Of a DNA stretch of 5,734 bases, positions 1 through 5,134 are shown piece after piece. Each line of letters opens with the position of its first letter. Position 1 is the first letter of the stretch. The position numbers and the translations under genes are program-made. Source of the stretch: PSLL01 sp964389705 (GTDB lineage Bacteria > Desulfobacterota_D > UBA1144 > Nemesobacterales > CSP1-2); assembly GCA_964389705.1 (NCBI GenBank), contig CAYMEO010000116.1, forward strand, positions 1 to 5,734. Reading direction: 5' to 3'. The notes below the pieces were generated by a model that ran no database searches, was not told where the DNA came from, and saw only the letters and a list, made by a program, of their open reading frames with translations.

Positions 1-15
1 CAGGAAAAAATCCTC

Positions 16-44
16 TTGACATAAGTTAGAATTTGTGATATTAG
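16..44 (+). promoter_or_regulatory. sigma70-type promoter of the small-RNA candidate
   Basis: A perfect -35 box TTGACA lies at 16-21. A 17-nt spacer follows, then a -10 box TATTAG at 39-44 preceded by TGA at 36-38, an extended -10 feature. The predicted start near base 51 coincides with the first base of the 5' arm of the transcript's terminal stem (52-62), which supports both calls. No protein gene lies downstream on this strand before base 2017. Confidence 0.65.
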
Positions 45-50
45 TTTTAC

Positions 51-183
51 TAAAGCCCCAAGAGGCTGAAGGCAGATTCGAAAATCGAAGCTTAGAGTAC
101 AGAAAGAAGAGACCGAAAGGTCAAATCAAGTAGGGAAGAAAGCGGAGTTTTCAGAAAGGCCAAGTCACTTGGGGCTTTTTTTT
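51..183 (+). ncRNA. candidate structured small RNA with closed terminal stem
   Basis: No convincing plus-strand reading frame is present here. The predicted transcript begins with AAAGCCCCAAG (52-62), which is perfectly complementary to CTTGGGGCTTT (168-178), and the run of T continues to 183. Inside this 11-bp stem, CTGAAGGC (66-73) can pair with GTTTTCAG (147-154) using two G-U pairs, TTCGA (77-81) pairs with TCGAA (85-89), and GACC-GAAA-GGTC (111-122) forms a hairpin with a GNRA tetraloop. The unpaired stretches at 101-110 and 123-146 are purine-rich. A correctly spaced promoter ends seven bases before the start. I recognise no known family: the SRP RNA tetraloop region, RNase P, tmRNA and 6S signatures are not visible. 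The 3' arm overlaps the last codons of the minus-strand gene ending at 165. The family is unknown, and the existence of the transcript is inferred from this architecture. Confidence 0.6.
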
Positions 184-1076
184 ATACCAAATCTCTCCAA
201 TAACCTCCTATAATCCCTTCCATAGAATACCTTTATGTTCACATCCGGATAAAGCTCTTTTAACATTCTAATCTTACGATTCTTCTTTGTTACGAGGCTT
301 TGCTTGAGTGTAGTAAGTTCAATATAAATGTCCAACTCAGGGAGATAAAAATCCGGTGTAAACTTCTCTATTACATTACCCTCATTATTCCACTTAATGG
401 GAAAGCTCCTGGGCTCATACTCCCACTTAATTCGATAAAAGTCCAAGACCCTTGCAAATTCCCTCTCACTTGAATGAGCAAAAGAGGGTATTGATAGGTG
501 CCCATACTCCTCACTTGGATCAGGAGAGAAATCCGGCCTATCTAAACCGACTTTCAATTTTTCGAGTGCCCTCCATGTCAATCCGGCCTTTGTGGAAATG
601 CCCCTTGTCTCCGCCGCCTTTAGAACTAAATCTACGGCAAAATCCGTATCCATATTGTCTACTTTGATCTGCAGGTCGTATAAGTCGTTGCTCGGCCTTT
701 GCCCTCCATAAAGCCCCTTAATGAGCCTTACATAATTCCACTCCTTTTTTAATCTACGGTATCCCTTTTGAAAGGCATGGATTCTTACATGGAGAGTCCC
801 AGGGAGATCATGAAAGAGAATCTCCCCTGCGAGATTAAAGATTATCACATTATCCTTGAGGGCTTGTTCAATTATTAGCCTTTTAATAATCTCCGGCGGA
901 AACCCTCCACGACCTATTCGGTCGGCAAGCCCCTCTTCATTCAACACCTGCAGGCTGTTTAATCTACTAATAATGAGACCACTATCTACCAAAATAAATC
1001 CCAATCTTTGACAAATTTTTATGGCTACTTCGTGACCCAGACTGTCCGATTGTTCAGAGATAGTAATAATAGCCAT
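165..1076 (-). CDS. cytidylate-kinase-like domain fused to PD-(D/E)XK-nuclease-like domain
   Basis: A 303-residue soluble protein with two parts. Residues 1 to about 158 resemble the cytidylate-kinase-like family: the opening MAIITIS strand, an early helix ending in a RLGF-type segment, and the late YDLQIKVDNM...AVDLVLKAA segment (133-155). The usual glycine-rich P-loop after the first strand (GSGG[RK] in active members) reads S10-DSLGHE here, so ATP binding is doubtful. Residues about 201-297 resemble a PD-(D/E)XK-like domain that I recall beside or fused to hypoxanthine phosphoribosyltransferases. It contains SERE (203-206), a YEP segment (220-222), TPDFYLPE (240-247) and YIELTT (251-256). 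Candidate active-site acids are E204, D242 and E253, but the usual lysine after E-x is T255. The gene lies 32 bp downstream of cdsA, probably in the same transcript, with no strong Shine-Dalgarno sequence. The fold assignments come from motif memory; substrate and activity are unknown. Confidence 0.75.
   Translation of the reverse strand: MAIITISEQSDSLGHEVAIKICQRLGFILVDSGLIISRLNSLQVLNEEGLADRIGRGGFPPEIIKRLIIEQALKDNVIIFNLAGEILFHDLPGTLHVRIHAFQKGYRRLKKEWNYVRLIKGLYGGQRPSNDLYDLQIKVDNMDTDFAVDLVLKAAETRGISTKAGLTWRALEKLKVGLDRPDFSPDPSEEYGHLSIPSFAHSSEREFARVLDFYRIKWEYEPRSFPIKWNNEGNVIEKFTPDFYLPELDIYIELTTLKQSLVTKKNRKIRMLKELYPDVNIKVFYGRDYRRLLERFGIKKSPK
168..183 (+). terminator. intrinsic terminator of the small-RNA candidate
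   Basis: CTTGGGGC (168-175) is followed by eight T (176-183). The stem can form in two exclusive ways. One is long-range with AAAGCCCCAAG at 52-62 (11 bp, directly abutting the T run). The other is local with CCAAG at 160-164 (5 bp, loop TCA, leaving GGC before the T run). The long-range form looks more stable. Confidence 0.6.
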
Positions 1077-1108
1077 CTAATTGAACTCTATATAGGAAAA
1101 AACATCTA

Positions 1109-1978
1109 TCATCCGAGATAAATACCCTTTAACCAGTAGTAAATAATAACAAAATAGTAAAAGGCTGGAAATGCAAAAATCAGGCTGTCGAATCTGTCGA
1201 GTATGCCGCCGTGGCCTGGCAGAATTCCCCCTGAGTCCTTTACCCCGACGCTCCTTTTAATCATAGACTCAACGAGGTCTCCGAGAACTCCAACAACACC
1301 AATTAAAAATCCAAATACAAAAGCCCAGTAGTACTCGAGAGGAGATTTAAAGATAAGATTCACCATCTCAGCCGTGATAATTGAGGACATTATTCCGCCA
1401 ATTGTCCCTTCAACAGTTTTACCCGGGCTGATTTGAGGAATGAGTTTCCTCTTCCCCTTCCATCTTCCTACAAAATACGCTCCGGTATCATTCAAAAAGG
1501 CACATGAGACGACAAAGAAAATATAGAAAAACCCCGCATCTCTTAGCCCCTGCACAGCTTCGGCATAGGTTTTTATACTTGATTTATGACCTATATTTCG
1601 GATTAAAACTGCATGGCTCAGAAACCATCCCAGATAAACGATCTCAAAAAGCACTGCGCATATCCCCATAAGAGAACCTAATAATTCCGGTTTTCTTAGA
1701 TGCAATATAAAAACAACGAAAATAGAAATCGTAAAAAAAAGGCCGAGATAAAAATACCCCAAATAGGAGGCTGCTGCCAGAGCTAAACTCGATATAAGTC
1801 CCAATCCCCCTGCCGAAGAGCCCCCTTTTACCCGCAAAAGCCTAGAAAACTCAATTCCTCCCATGAAAATAACCGCGAGAATAAAAATGAGAAATGGAAT
1901 TCCGCCTAGGTAAAAAATGAAATAGAGCACTGGAACTCCGACAACTGCCGTAAGTACTCTTTGAGTTAAGTTGCCCAT
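1109..1978 (-). CDS. cdsA: phosphatidate cytidylyltransferase (CDP-diacylglycerol synthase)
   Basis: This inner-membrane enzyme condenses phosphatidic acid with CTP to give CDP-diacylglycerol and pyrophosphate, the branch point for bacterial phospholipids. The protein has 289 residues, a normal family length, and is strongly hydrophobic, with several membrane segments from about residue 11 to 120 and others near 151-167, 194-210, 217-235 and 266-283. The C-terminal family signature is complete: S238-x-x-K-R-x4-K247-D248, then P254-G-H256-G-G and D261-R-F-D264. The upstream segment N163-D164-T-G-A-Y and SPGKTVEG (184-191) also match the family. The ATG start gives the typical QRVLTAVVGVP opening. 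The usual partners (uppS, dxr, frr) are not in view; instead a cytidylate-kinase-like gene follows after 32 bp. The 38-bp gap to the divergent gene leaves little room for a promoter; a weak TTATAT box lies in it. Confidence 0.95.
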   Translation of the reverse strand: MGNLTQRVLTAVVGVPVLYFIFYLGGIPFLIFILAVIFMGGIEFSRLLRVKGGSSAGGLGLISSLALAAASYLGYFYLGLFFTISIFVVFILHLRKPELLGSLMGICAVLFEIVYLGWFLSHAVLIRNIGHKSSIKTYAEAVQGLRDAGFFYIFFVVSCAFLNDTGAYFVGRWKGKRKLIPQISPGKTVEGTIGGIMSSIITAEMVNLIFKSPLEYYWAFVFGFLIGVVGVLGDLVESMIKRSVGVKDSGGILPGHGGILDRFDSLIFAFPAFYYFVIIYYWLKGIYLG

Positions 1979-1998
1979 GTCTATTAGGCAGATATAAT
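1971..1998 (+). promoter_or_regulatory. promoter for the PurN-like gene
   Basis: A perfect -10 box TATAAT lies at 1993-1998, 16 nt after TTGCCC at 1971-1976. The -35 box overlaps the start codon of divergent cdsA. Transcription would begin near 2005, leaving only about 12 nt before the first ATG (2017) or 27 nt before the second (2032). Confidence 0.55.
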
Positions 1999-2016
1999 TT
2001 CTTAAAAAACGAATGG

Positions 2017-2814
2017 ATGCAAATTTATTTTATGAGAGAGATAAAACTGATATATAAACCCGATAATGACCCAATGGATGTAGCCGTTTTTATCTCCGGC
2101 TCAGGTACAAACCTCAGAGCACTCTATGAGGAACAAAGGAGATTGGAAGAACTGGGGGATAAAAGCTACGGAAAGATAAGAGTGGTTTTTACAAACGTAC
2201 CAAACTGTATGGGAGTGGAGATTGCCAAGGGGTTTAGAATCCCCGTGATTAGTCTAAACTCAAAATCCTACTTTGAGATTCTGCAAAAGAGTACTGACGA
2301 TGATGAAGCCAGAGAGTACTATGACTCGGCTGCAATTGCCCTCATTGAGGAGATCTGCATCCCGGACCTGATAGTTTTGGCGGGTTATAGAAGAAGGCTG
2401 GGCAGCCTGTTTATAAATAGATACAAAGACAGGATCATAAATCTTTATCCGGGAGATACCACAAAGGCATATCTAGTTCGGGGCATTGATGCCTCTGTCC
2501 AAGCCATTAGGGCCGGAGAAAAGGAGATTAAATGCACCGTCTTTCTCTCCAGAGATGGAGGGCGGTTTGGTCCATCAATCATACAGTCTCAGCCAATCTC
2601 TCTTGAAGGTTTCAGCGAGGAAAACGCAAAGGGCATGCAGGAGAAAATAAGGAAAGAGGGAGAATGGCGGATATTTCCCTTTGCCGTCCATCATCTTATA
2701 GCAAAAGGACGAGTAGGAATAGATAGTGAAGACAACATATACATTGATGGCATAAAAATGCCCAAAGAGGGATACCAGTTTGGTCAGGGCTCTAAATTAT
2801 TTGAAGGTCATTAA
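2017..2814 (+). CDS. PurN-like formyltransferase-fold protein, catalytic residues degenerate
   Basis: The N-terminal half has the fold of glycinamide ribonucleotide formyltransferase (PurN): DVAVFISGSGTNLRAL (21-36) carries the phosphate-binding SGSGTN loop, and PDLIVLAGYRR (116-126) plus INLYPGD (141-147) follow at the expected places. In classical PurN the catalytic set is Asn-x-His and a later Asp in a DxGP-type segment. Here Asn142 is kept, the His position is Tyr144, and the Asp-Gly-Gly-Pro segment reads R183-F-G-P. True N10-formyl-THF-dependent GAR formylation is therefore doubtful. At 265 residues the protein is longer than PurN (about 210) and has an extra C-terminal region from about 200. 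I recall similar long PurN relatives in Desulfobacterota-like bacteria, usually with NVHP at the active site. The start is uncertain: ATG at 2017, 2032 or 2074 lack a clear Shine-Dalgarno sequence, and MREIKLIY from 2032 looks natural. The function is not known. Confidence 0.8.
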   Translation: MQIYFMREIKLIYKPDNDPMDVAVFISGSGTNLRALYEEQRRLEELGDKSYGKIRVVFTNVPNCMGVEIAKGFRIPVISLNSKSYFEILQKSTDDDEAREYYDSAAIALIEEICIPDLIVLAGYRRRLGSLFINRYKDRIINLYPGDTTKAYLVRGIDASVQAIRAGEKEIKCTVFLSRDGGRFGPSIIQSQPISLEGFSEENAKGMQEKIRKEGEWRIFPFAVHHLIAKGRVGIDSEDNIYIDGIKMPKEGYQFGQGSKLFEGH

Positions 2815-2817
2815 TCA

Positions 2818-2834
2818 CAGTTGAAATTCAACTG
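2818..2834. promoter_or_regulatory. 17-bp perfect palindrome, operator candidate
   Basis: CAGTTGAA-A-TTCAACTG begins three bases after the stop of the PurN-like gene and ends 14 bases before the -35 box of the Rieske gene promoter. No T run follows, so it is a poor intrinsic terminator. The symmetric 8-bp arms fit a dimeric repressor or activator site. The binding protein is unknown. Confidence 0.4.
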
Positions 2835-2848
2835 GCTAAAAAGACTCC

Positions 2849-2877
2849 TTGCATTATCTCTCAAAAACGTATATAAA
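2849..2877 (+). promoter_or_regulatory. promoter for the Rieske ferredoxin gene
   Basis: TTGCAT at 2849-2854 and TATAAA at 2872-2877 are separated by 17 nt. The predicted start near 2884 gives a leader of about 27 nt containing the ribosome binding site AGGAAGGG (2899-2906) before the ATG at 2911. The ferredoxin thus has its own promoter rather than depending on the upstream gene. Confidence 0.55.
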
Positions 2878-2910
2878 ATTTTGTAACAGTCAATATAAAG
2901 GAAGGGTAAA

Positions 2911-3219
2911 ATGGGAAATCTAATTGAGGTTGCAAAAACAGGCGACATCGAGCCGGGACAGGGTATATGTGTGGAGATCGAGGACAAGAAAATAGCCGTC
3001 TTTAATATTCAAGGGAACTACTATGCAATTGATGATTCATGTACACACGTCGGTGGCCCGCTTTCAGAAGGAGAGTGTGAAGGATACGTTGTTACATGCC
3101 CCTGGCACGGAGCGCAGTTCAATATAAAAACAGGGGAGGTCTTAAGCCCTCCTGCCAAAAGACCCATAAAGAGCTACAGGGTGCAGGTAGAGGGAAACTC
3201 AATAAAGGTGGAGATTTAA
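2911..3219 (+). CDS. Rieske [2Fe-2S] ferredoxin, NirD/BphF-like
   Basis: A 102-residue soluble, single-domain Rieske protein that carries one electron to or from a partner oxidoreductase. The cluster ligands are all present: C44-T-H46 and C63-P-W-H66, separated by 16 residues, as in small NirD-type and dioxygenase-type ferredoxins. The remaining landmarks also fit: YYAIDDSCTH before the first pair, GxQFN-like GAQFN after the second, TGEVLSPPAKRPIKSY (74-89), then a final strand pair. There is no signal peptide or membrane anchor, so it acts in the cytoplasm and is not a bc1-type subunit. It has a good ribosome binding site. No reductase or oxygenase gene is adjacent in the same direction. The FAD oxidoreductase on the opposite strand could be a partner, but this is only proximity. 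The exact role cannot be told from sequence. Confidence 0.93.
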   Translation: MGNLIEVAKTGDIEPGQGICVEIEDKKIAVFNIQGNYYAIDDSCTHVGGPLSEGECEGYVVTCPWHGAQFNIKTGEVLSPPAKRPIKSYRVQVEGNSIKVEI

Positions 3220-3221
3220 AA

Positions 3222-3542
3222 CTATTCAAGCCACTCAGAAGGGATATTTCCCACAATAATCCTATATCCGTGTTCTATTCTCGGTAGAAACCTTTTTTGG
3301 TAAAAATGTGAAACAGCTTCCTCAAGTGTATGAAAATCCCAATTTCTCATACCATAAGATCGCTCATACCACCTCACCTCAAGGTTTGGCCTCACTACTC
3401 CCAACCTATCGTAATTGGAATGAATGTGAAATCTGTGTCCGCGCTCTGTTTTTGGGTATGTCTCCGTCATCCAAACCATGTACCAACTTCCATCTGGATG
3501 TTCGAAATAGGTGTAGTAAGGCGACCCTTTATGGCTAATCAT
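3222..3542 (-). CDS. hypothetical protein, 106 residues, aromatic- and His-rich
   Basis: I do not recognise a family. The 106-residue product is soluble, with no signal peptide or membrane segment, and is unusually rich in Tyr, Trp, Phe and His. It includes YYTYFEH (9-15), GSWYMVW (18-24), RGHRFHIHS (34-42) and WDFHTLEEAVSHFYQ (68-82). Its composition reads as a real folded protein, and it is more plausible than the overlapping plus-strand frames. It lies 72 bp downstream of the FAD oxidoreductase gene and is probably cotranscribed with it. The ATG has no good Shine-Dalgarno sequence of its own but forms an ATGA overlap with the stop of a possible 12-residue reading frame just upstream, which suggests coupled translation. 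Its stop lies 2 bp from the stop of the convergent Rieske gene. Confidence 0.65.
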   Translation of the reverse strand: MISHKGSPYYTYFEHPDGSWYMVWMTETYPKTERGHRFHIHSNYDRLGVVRPNLEVRWYERSYGMRNWDFHTLEEAVSHFYQKRFLPRIEHGYRIIVGNIPSEWLE

Positions 3543-3577
3543 ATGTGGTTTATTTTTAGTTGCTCTTTATTTTTCAT
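3539..3577 (-). CDS. possible 12-residue leader/coupling peptide
   Basis: ATG at 3577 opens a 12-codon frame encoding MKNKEQLKINHI, and its TGA overlaps the ATG of the 106-residue protein (ATGA at 3542-3539). A GGAG lies about 10 nt upstream of its start. The arrangement fits translational coupling and would explain the lack of a ribosome binding site next to the downstream ATG. A frame this short can easily occur by chance. Confidence 0.3.
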   Translation of the reverse strand: MKNKEQLKINHI

Positions 3578-3590
3578 AGTCTCTTTGCTC

Positions 3591-3649
3591 CAAACAGCTC
3601 CTCTTAGGCTCCCACTACAGATGCAACTCCTCAAACAGCTCCCCTGAGG
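3591..3649. repeat. short direct repeat, two 18-bp copies
   Basis: CAAACAGCTCCTCTTAGG at 3591-3608 and CAAACAGCTCCCCTGAGG at 3632-3649 match at 16 of 18 positions and are 41 bp apart. The second copy encodes the GELFEE end of the FAD oxidoreductase (minus strand), and the first lies just past its stop. On the minus strand both copies carry GGAGCTGTTTG, a Shine-Dalgarno-like core. This suggests a small duplication of the gene's 3' end. Confidence 0.5.
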
Positions 3650-4883
3650 GTCTTTCCCTTGACATGTCATTTGCATGGCTGAGCTCTTCTCTAAATCTAC
3701 CGTCCAATATTAGATCCGAAAGGGCAGTTCCGGCTCCGTAAGAAATCATAAGTCCTCTACCTGTGTGTGCCGCGCACTCATACACATTTCTAAACCCGGG
3801 AACCCTTCCTAAGTAACCTGAACGGTCAGGGGTTTCTGCATAGAGACCCGCCCAGCCTCTTAAAAACTTTACCCTCTCAAACCTACTAATCCTATTGTAA
3901 AGAGGGAGCCAGATATATCTTACAAAAGGGCTCTCTTCACCCATTCCCCCAAAGTCGAATTCGAAATTGTATCCATAGGGCTCATCCATATTCGAATATC
4001 CAGCAAGGATGTTTTCAGCATCCTTATGAAAATAGACATTCGAGGTATCTATAATCATCCCATAAGATGAAAGGTCTAAATCAGGGCAGTGTATAACAAC
4101 CATCTGCCTTCTTCGAGGCTTAATCTGCTCATCATTAAACCCGTAGAGTTTGGAGATTCTCGGTGCCCAGGCTCCGGCTGTATTTATAACGACACCGCAT
4201 TTCAATGAAATCTCCTCTCCAGTCAATCCGATTTCCCCATTTATGAGAAATGTTTTAATTGCCTCAGATTTACTCTCTGAATTTTCACTCAATTCGCCTA
4301 ATCTATCCGCAATAACTTCTGTTGCCTTTCCATCTTCCACAACTATCCTCTTTACACAGCACCCATCAAAAAATACGACCCCATTTTTTCGCGCCTCTCG
4401 CCTATAATACTCCCTAAGCGAATAATGGTCAATTAACCCCGCCTTTCTCGATATAGAAAGCCCAGCAATACCCTCTAAATTATCGACAAATGGCAAAAAC
4501 TGAGGAACAGCCCCTGGAGAATGAAGTTCAACAGATAATTTATACTCCATATAGAGCGGATGATTCTTCTTTACCTCCTGCCATGACGGGGCGTCATGCA
4601 TCCAGAAGTAGCCTAGCTCTCGAAACTGGATCTCATCTCGAATGGTCTCGTAAAAGTCAATCGAATATTTGCATAGCTCTATATTCGCTCGGTTTCGCCA
4701 TGTAGCCCGAACGCCTCCGGCATTTTTGAGCGTGGAAGAGTACTCCCCTTCTAAATCTACATCAACTACAGCTATACCCGCACTCTCTCCCCGCTCGGCA
4801 AGCCTTTTAGAAATTGCCATAGCGCCAGATGAGCCTAAGATTCCCCCACCAATAAATAGAAAATCAAAATTATAATCAGGCAT
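3615..4883 (-). CDS. FAD-dependent oxidoreductase of the DAO family
   Basis: A 422-residue flavoprotein of the D-amino-acid oxidase/glycine-sarcosine oxidase fold; such enzymes oxidise amines, amino acids or related C-N or C-O bonds. The N-terminal Rossmann motif is G12-G-G14-I-L-G17, and the second strand ends in VVDVD (39-43) for the ribose of FAD. GGVRATWRN (56-64) and the helix after it recall FOXRED1-like and sarcosine-oxidase-beta-like members. A second FAD-contact region is INTAGAWAP (233-241). The C-terminal lid contains WAGLYAETPDRSG (344-356) and HTGRGLMISYGAG (373-385). Residues about 195-222 form a polar insertion. There is no signal peptide. The start has an excellent ribosome binding site, AGGAGAGG, just before the ATG. 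The 106-residue orphan gene follows, probably in the same transcript. The substrate is unknown. Confidence 0.9.
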   Translation of the reverse strand: MPDYNFDFLFIGGGILGSSGAMAISKRLAERGESAGIAVVDVDLEGEYSSTLKNAGGVRATWRNRANIELCKYSIDFYETIRDEIQFRELGYFWMHDAPSWQEVKKNHPLYMEYKLSVELHSPGAVPQFLPFVDNLEGIAGLSISRKAGLIDHYSLREYYRREARKNGVVFFDGCCVKRIVVEDGKATEVIADRLGELSENSESKSEAIKTFLINGEIGLTGEEISLKCGVVINTAGAWAPRISKLYGFNDEQIKPRRRQMVVIHCPDLDLSSYGMIIDTSNVYFHKDAENILAGYSNMDEPYGYNFEFDFGGMGEESPFVRYIWLPLYNRISRFERVKFLRGWAGLYAETPDRSGYLGRVPGFRNVYECAAHTGRGLMISYGAGTALSDLILDGRFREELSHANDMSRERPSGELFEELHL

Positions 4884-4908
4884 TACCTCTCCTGTATTTT
4901 ATTCCACT

Positions 4909-4937
4909 TAGATACCAAAACAGAATCCCCGATCCAA
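4909..4937 (-). promoter_or_regulatory. promoter for the FAD oxidoreductase gene
   Basis: Read on the minus strand, TTGGAT (4937-4932) and TATCTA (4914-4909) are 17 nt apart. TGG directly before the -10 box gives an extended -10 feature. The predicted start near 4902 leaves a leader of about 19 nt carrying the AGGAGAGG ribosome binding site. Confidence 0.45.
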
Positions 4938-4989
4938 TAAAACCGCCACAAAAACCCTTATTTAATATTTTAACACATTAGAGATGTTT

Positions 4990-5019
4990 TTGACATGAGT
5001 CTACATTTCGTGAGATAAT
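4990..5019 (+). promoter_or_regulatory. strong plus-strand promoter with no conventional gene downstream
   Basis: A perfect TTGACA lies at 4990-4995, followed by an 18-nt spacer and GATAAT at 5014-5019, with TGA at 5011-5013 (extended -10). Sequence and layout closely resemble the promoter at 16-44. The predicted transcript from about 5026 runs into the 3' half of the minus-strand MerR-like gene and so would be antisense to it. The 4884-5134 gap otherwise holds only the oxidoreductase promoter. Confidence 0.5.
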
Positions 5020-5134
5020 ACAACACAAACAAAGATAAAACTTAGTTGCATCTTTCTATTGAATTTACTACTTGGTATTGGATCAAACGGTTTTATATGA
5101 ACAAGGAGACTAAAGAAAAACAACGACCAATACT

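Noticed and set aside
1..15. AGGA-AAAAA-TCCT inverted repeat upstream of the small-RNA promoter
   Set aside because: The arms are only four bases and the window edge cuts off the context, so chance is sufficient.
51..183. Retron msr-msd or guide RNA, because of the end-to-end inverted repeats
   Set aside because: No reverse transcriptase, Cas or other effector gene is in the window, and the required internal motifs are not evident.
51..183. SRP RNA, 6S RNA, RNase P or tmRNA
   Set aside because: The SRP GGAAG-loop and AGCAG core, the long 6S bubble, the RNase P conserved core and the tmRNA tRNA-like end are all missing, and the length is wrong for the last two.
452..667. Plus-strand 71-codon frame inside the kinase-like fusion gene
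   Set aside because: It is a shadow of the real gene: proline- and leucine-rich with no family likeness. The same applies to the plus-strand frames within 4150-4875 and 5384-5578 and to the overlapping frame at 3096-3287.
2818..2834. Intrinsic terminator for the PurN-like gene
   Set aside because: The palindrome has an AT-rich stem and is followed by GGCTAAAAAG rather than a T run.
3330..3647. Plus-strand 105-codon frame (and the 76-codon frame at 3308-3538) opposite the orphan gene
   Set aside because: Its composition is irregular, it has no ribosome binding site, and it overlaps the end of the FAD oxidoreductase. The minus-strand frame reads as a far more natural protein and fits the coupled start.
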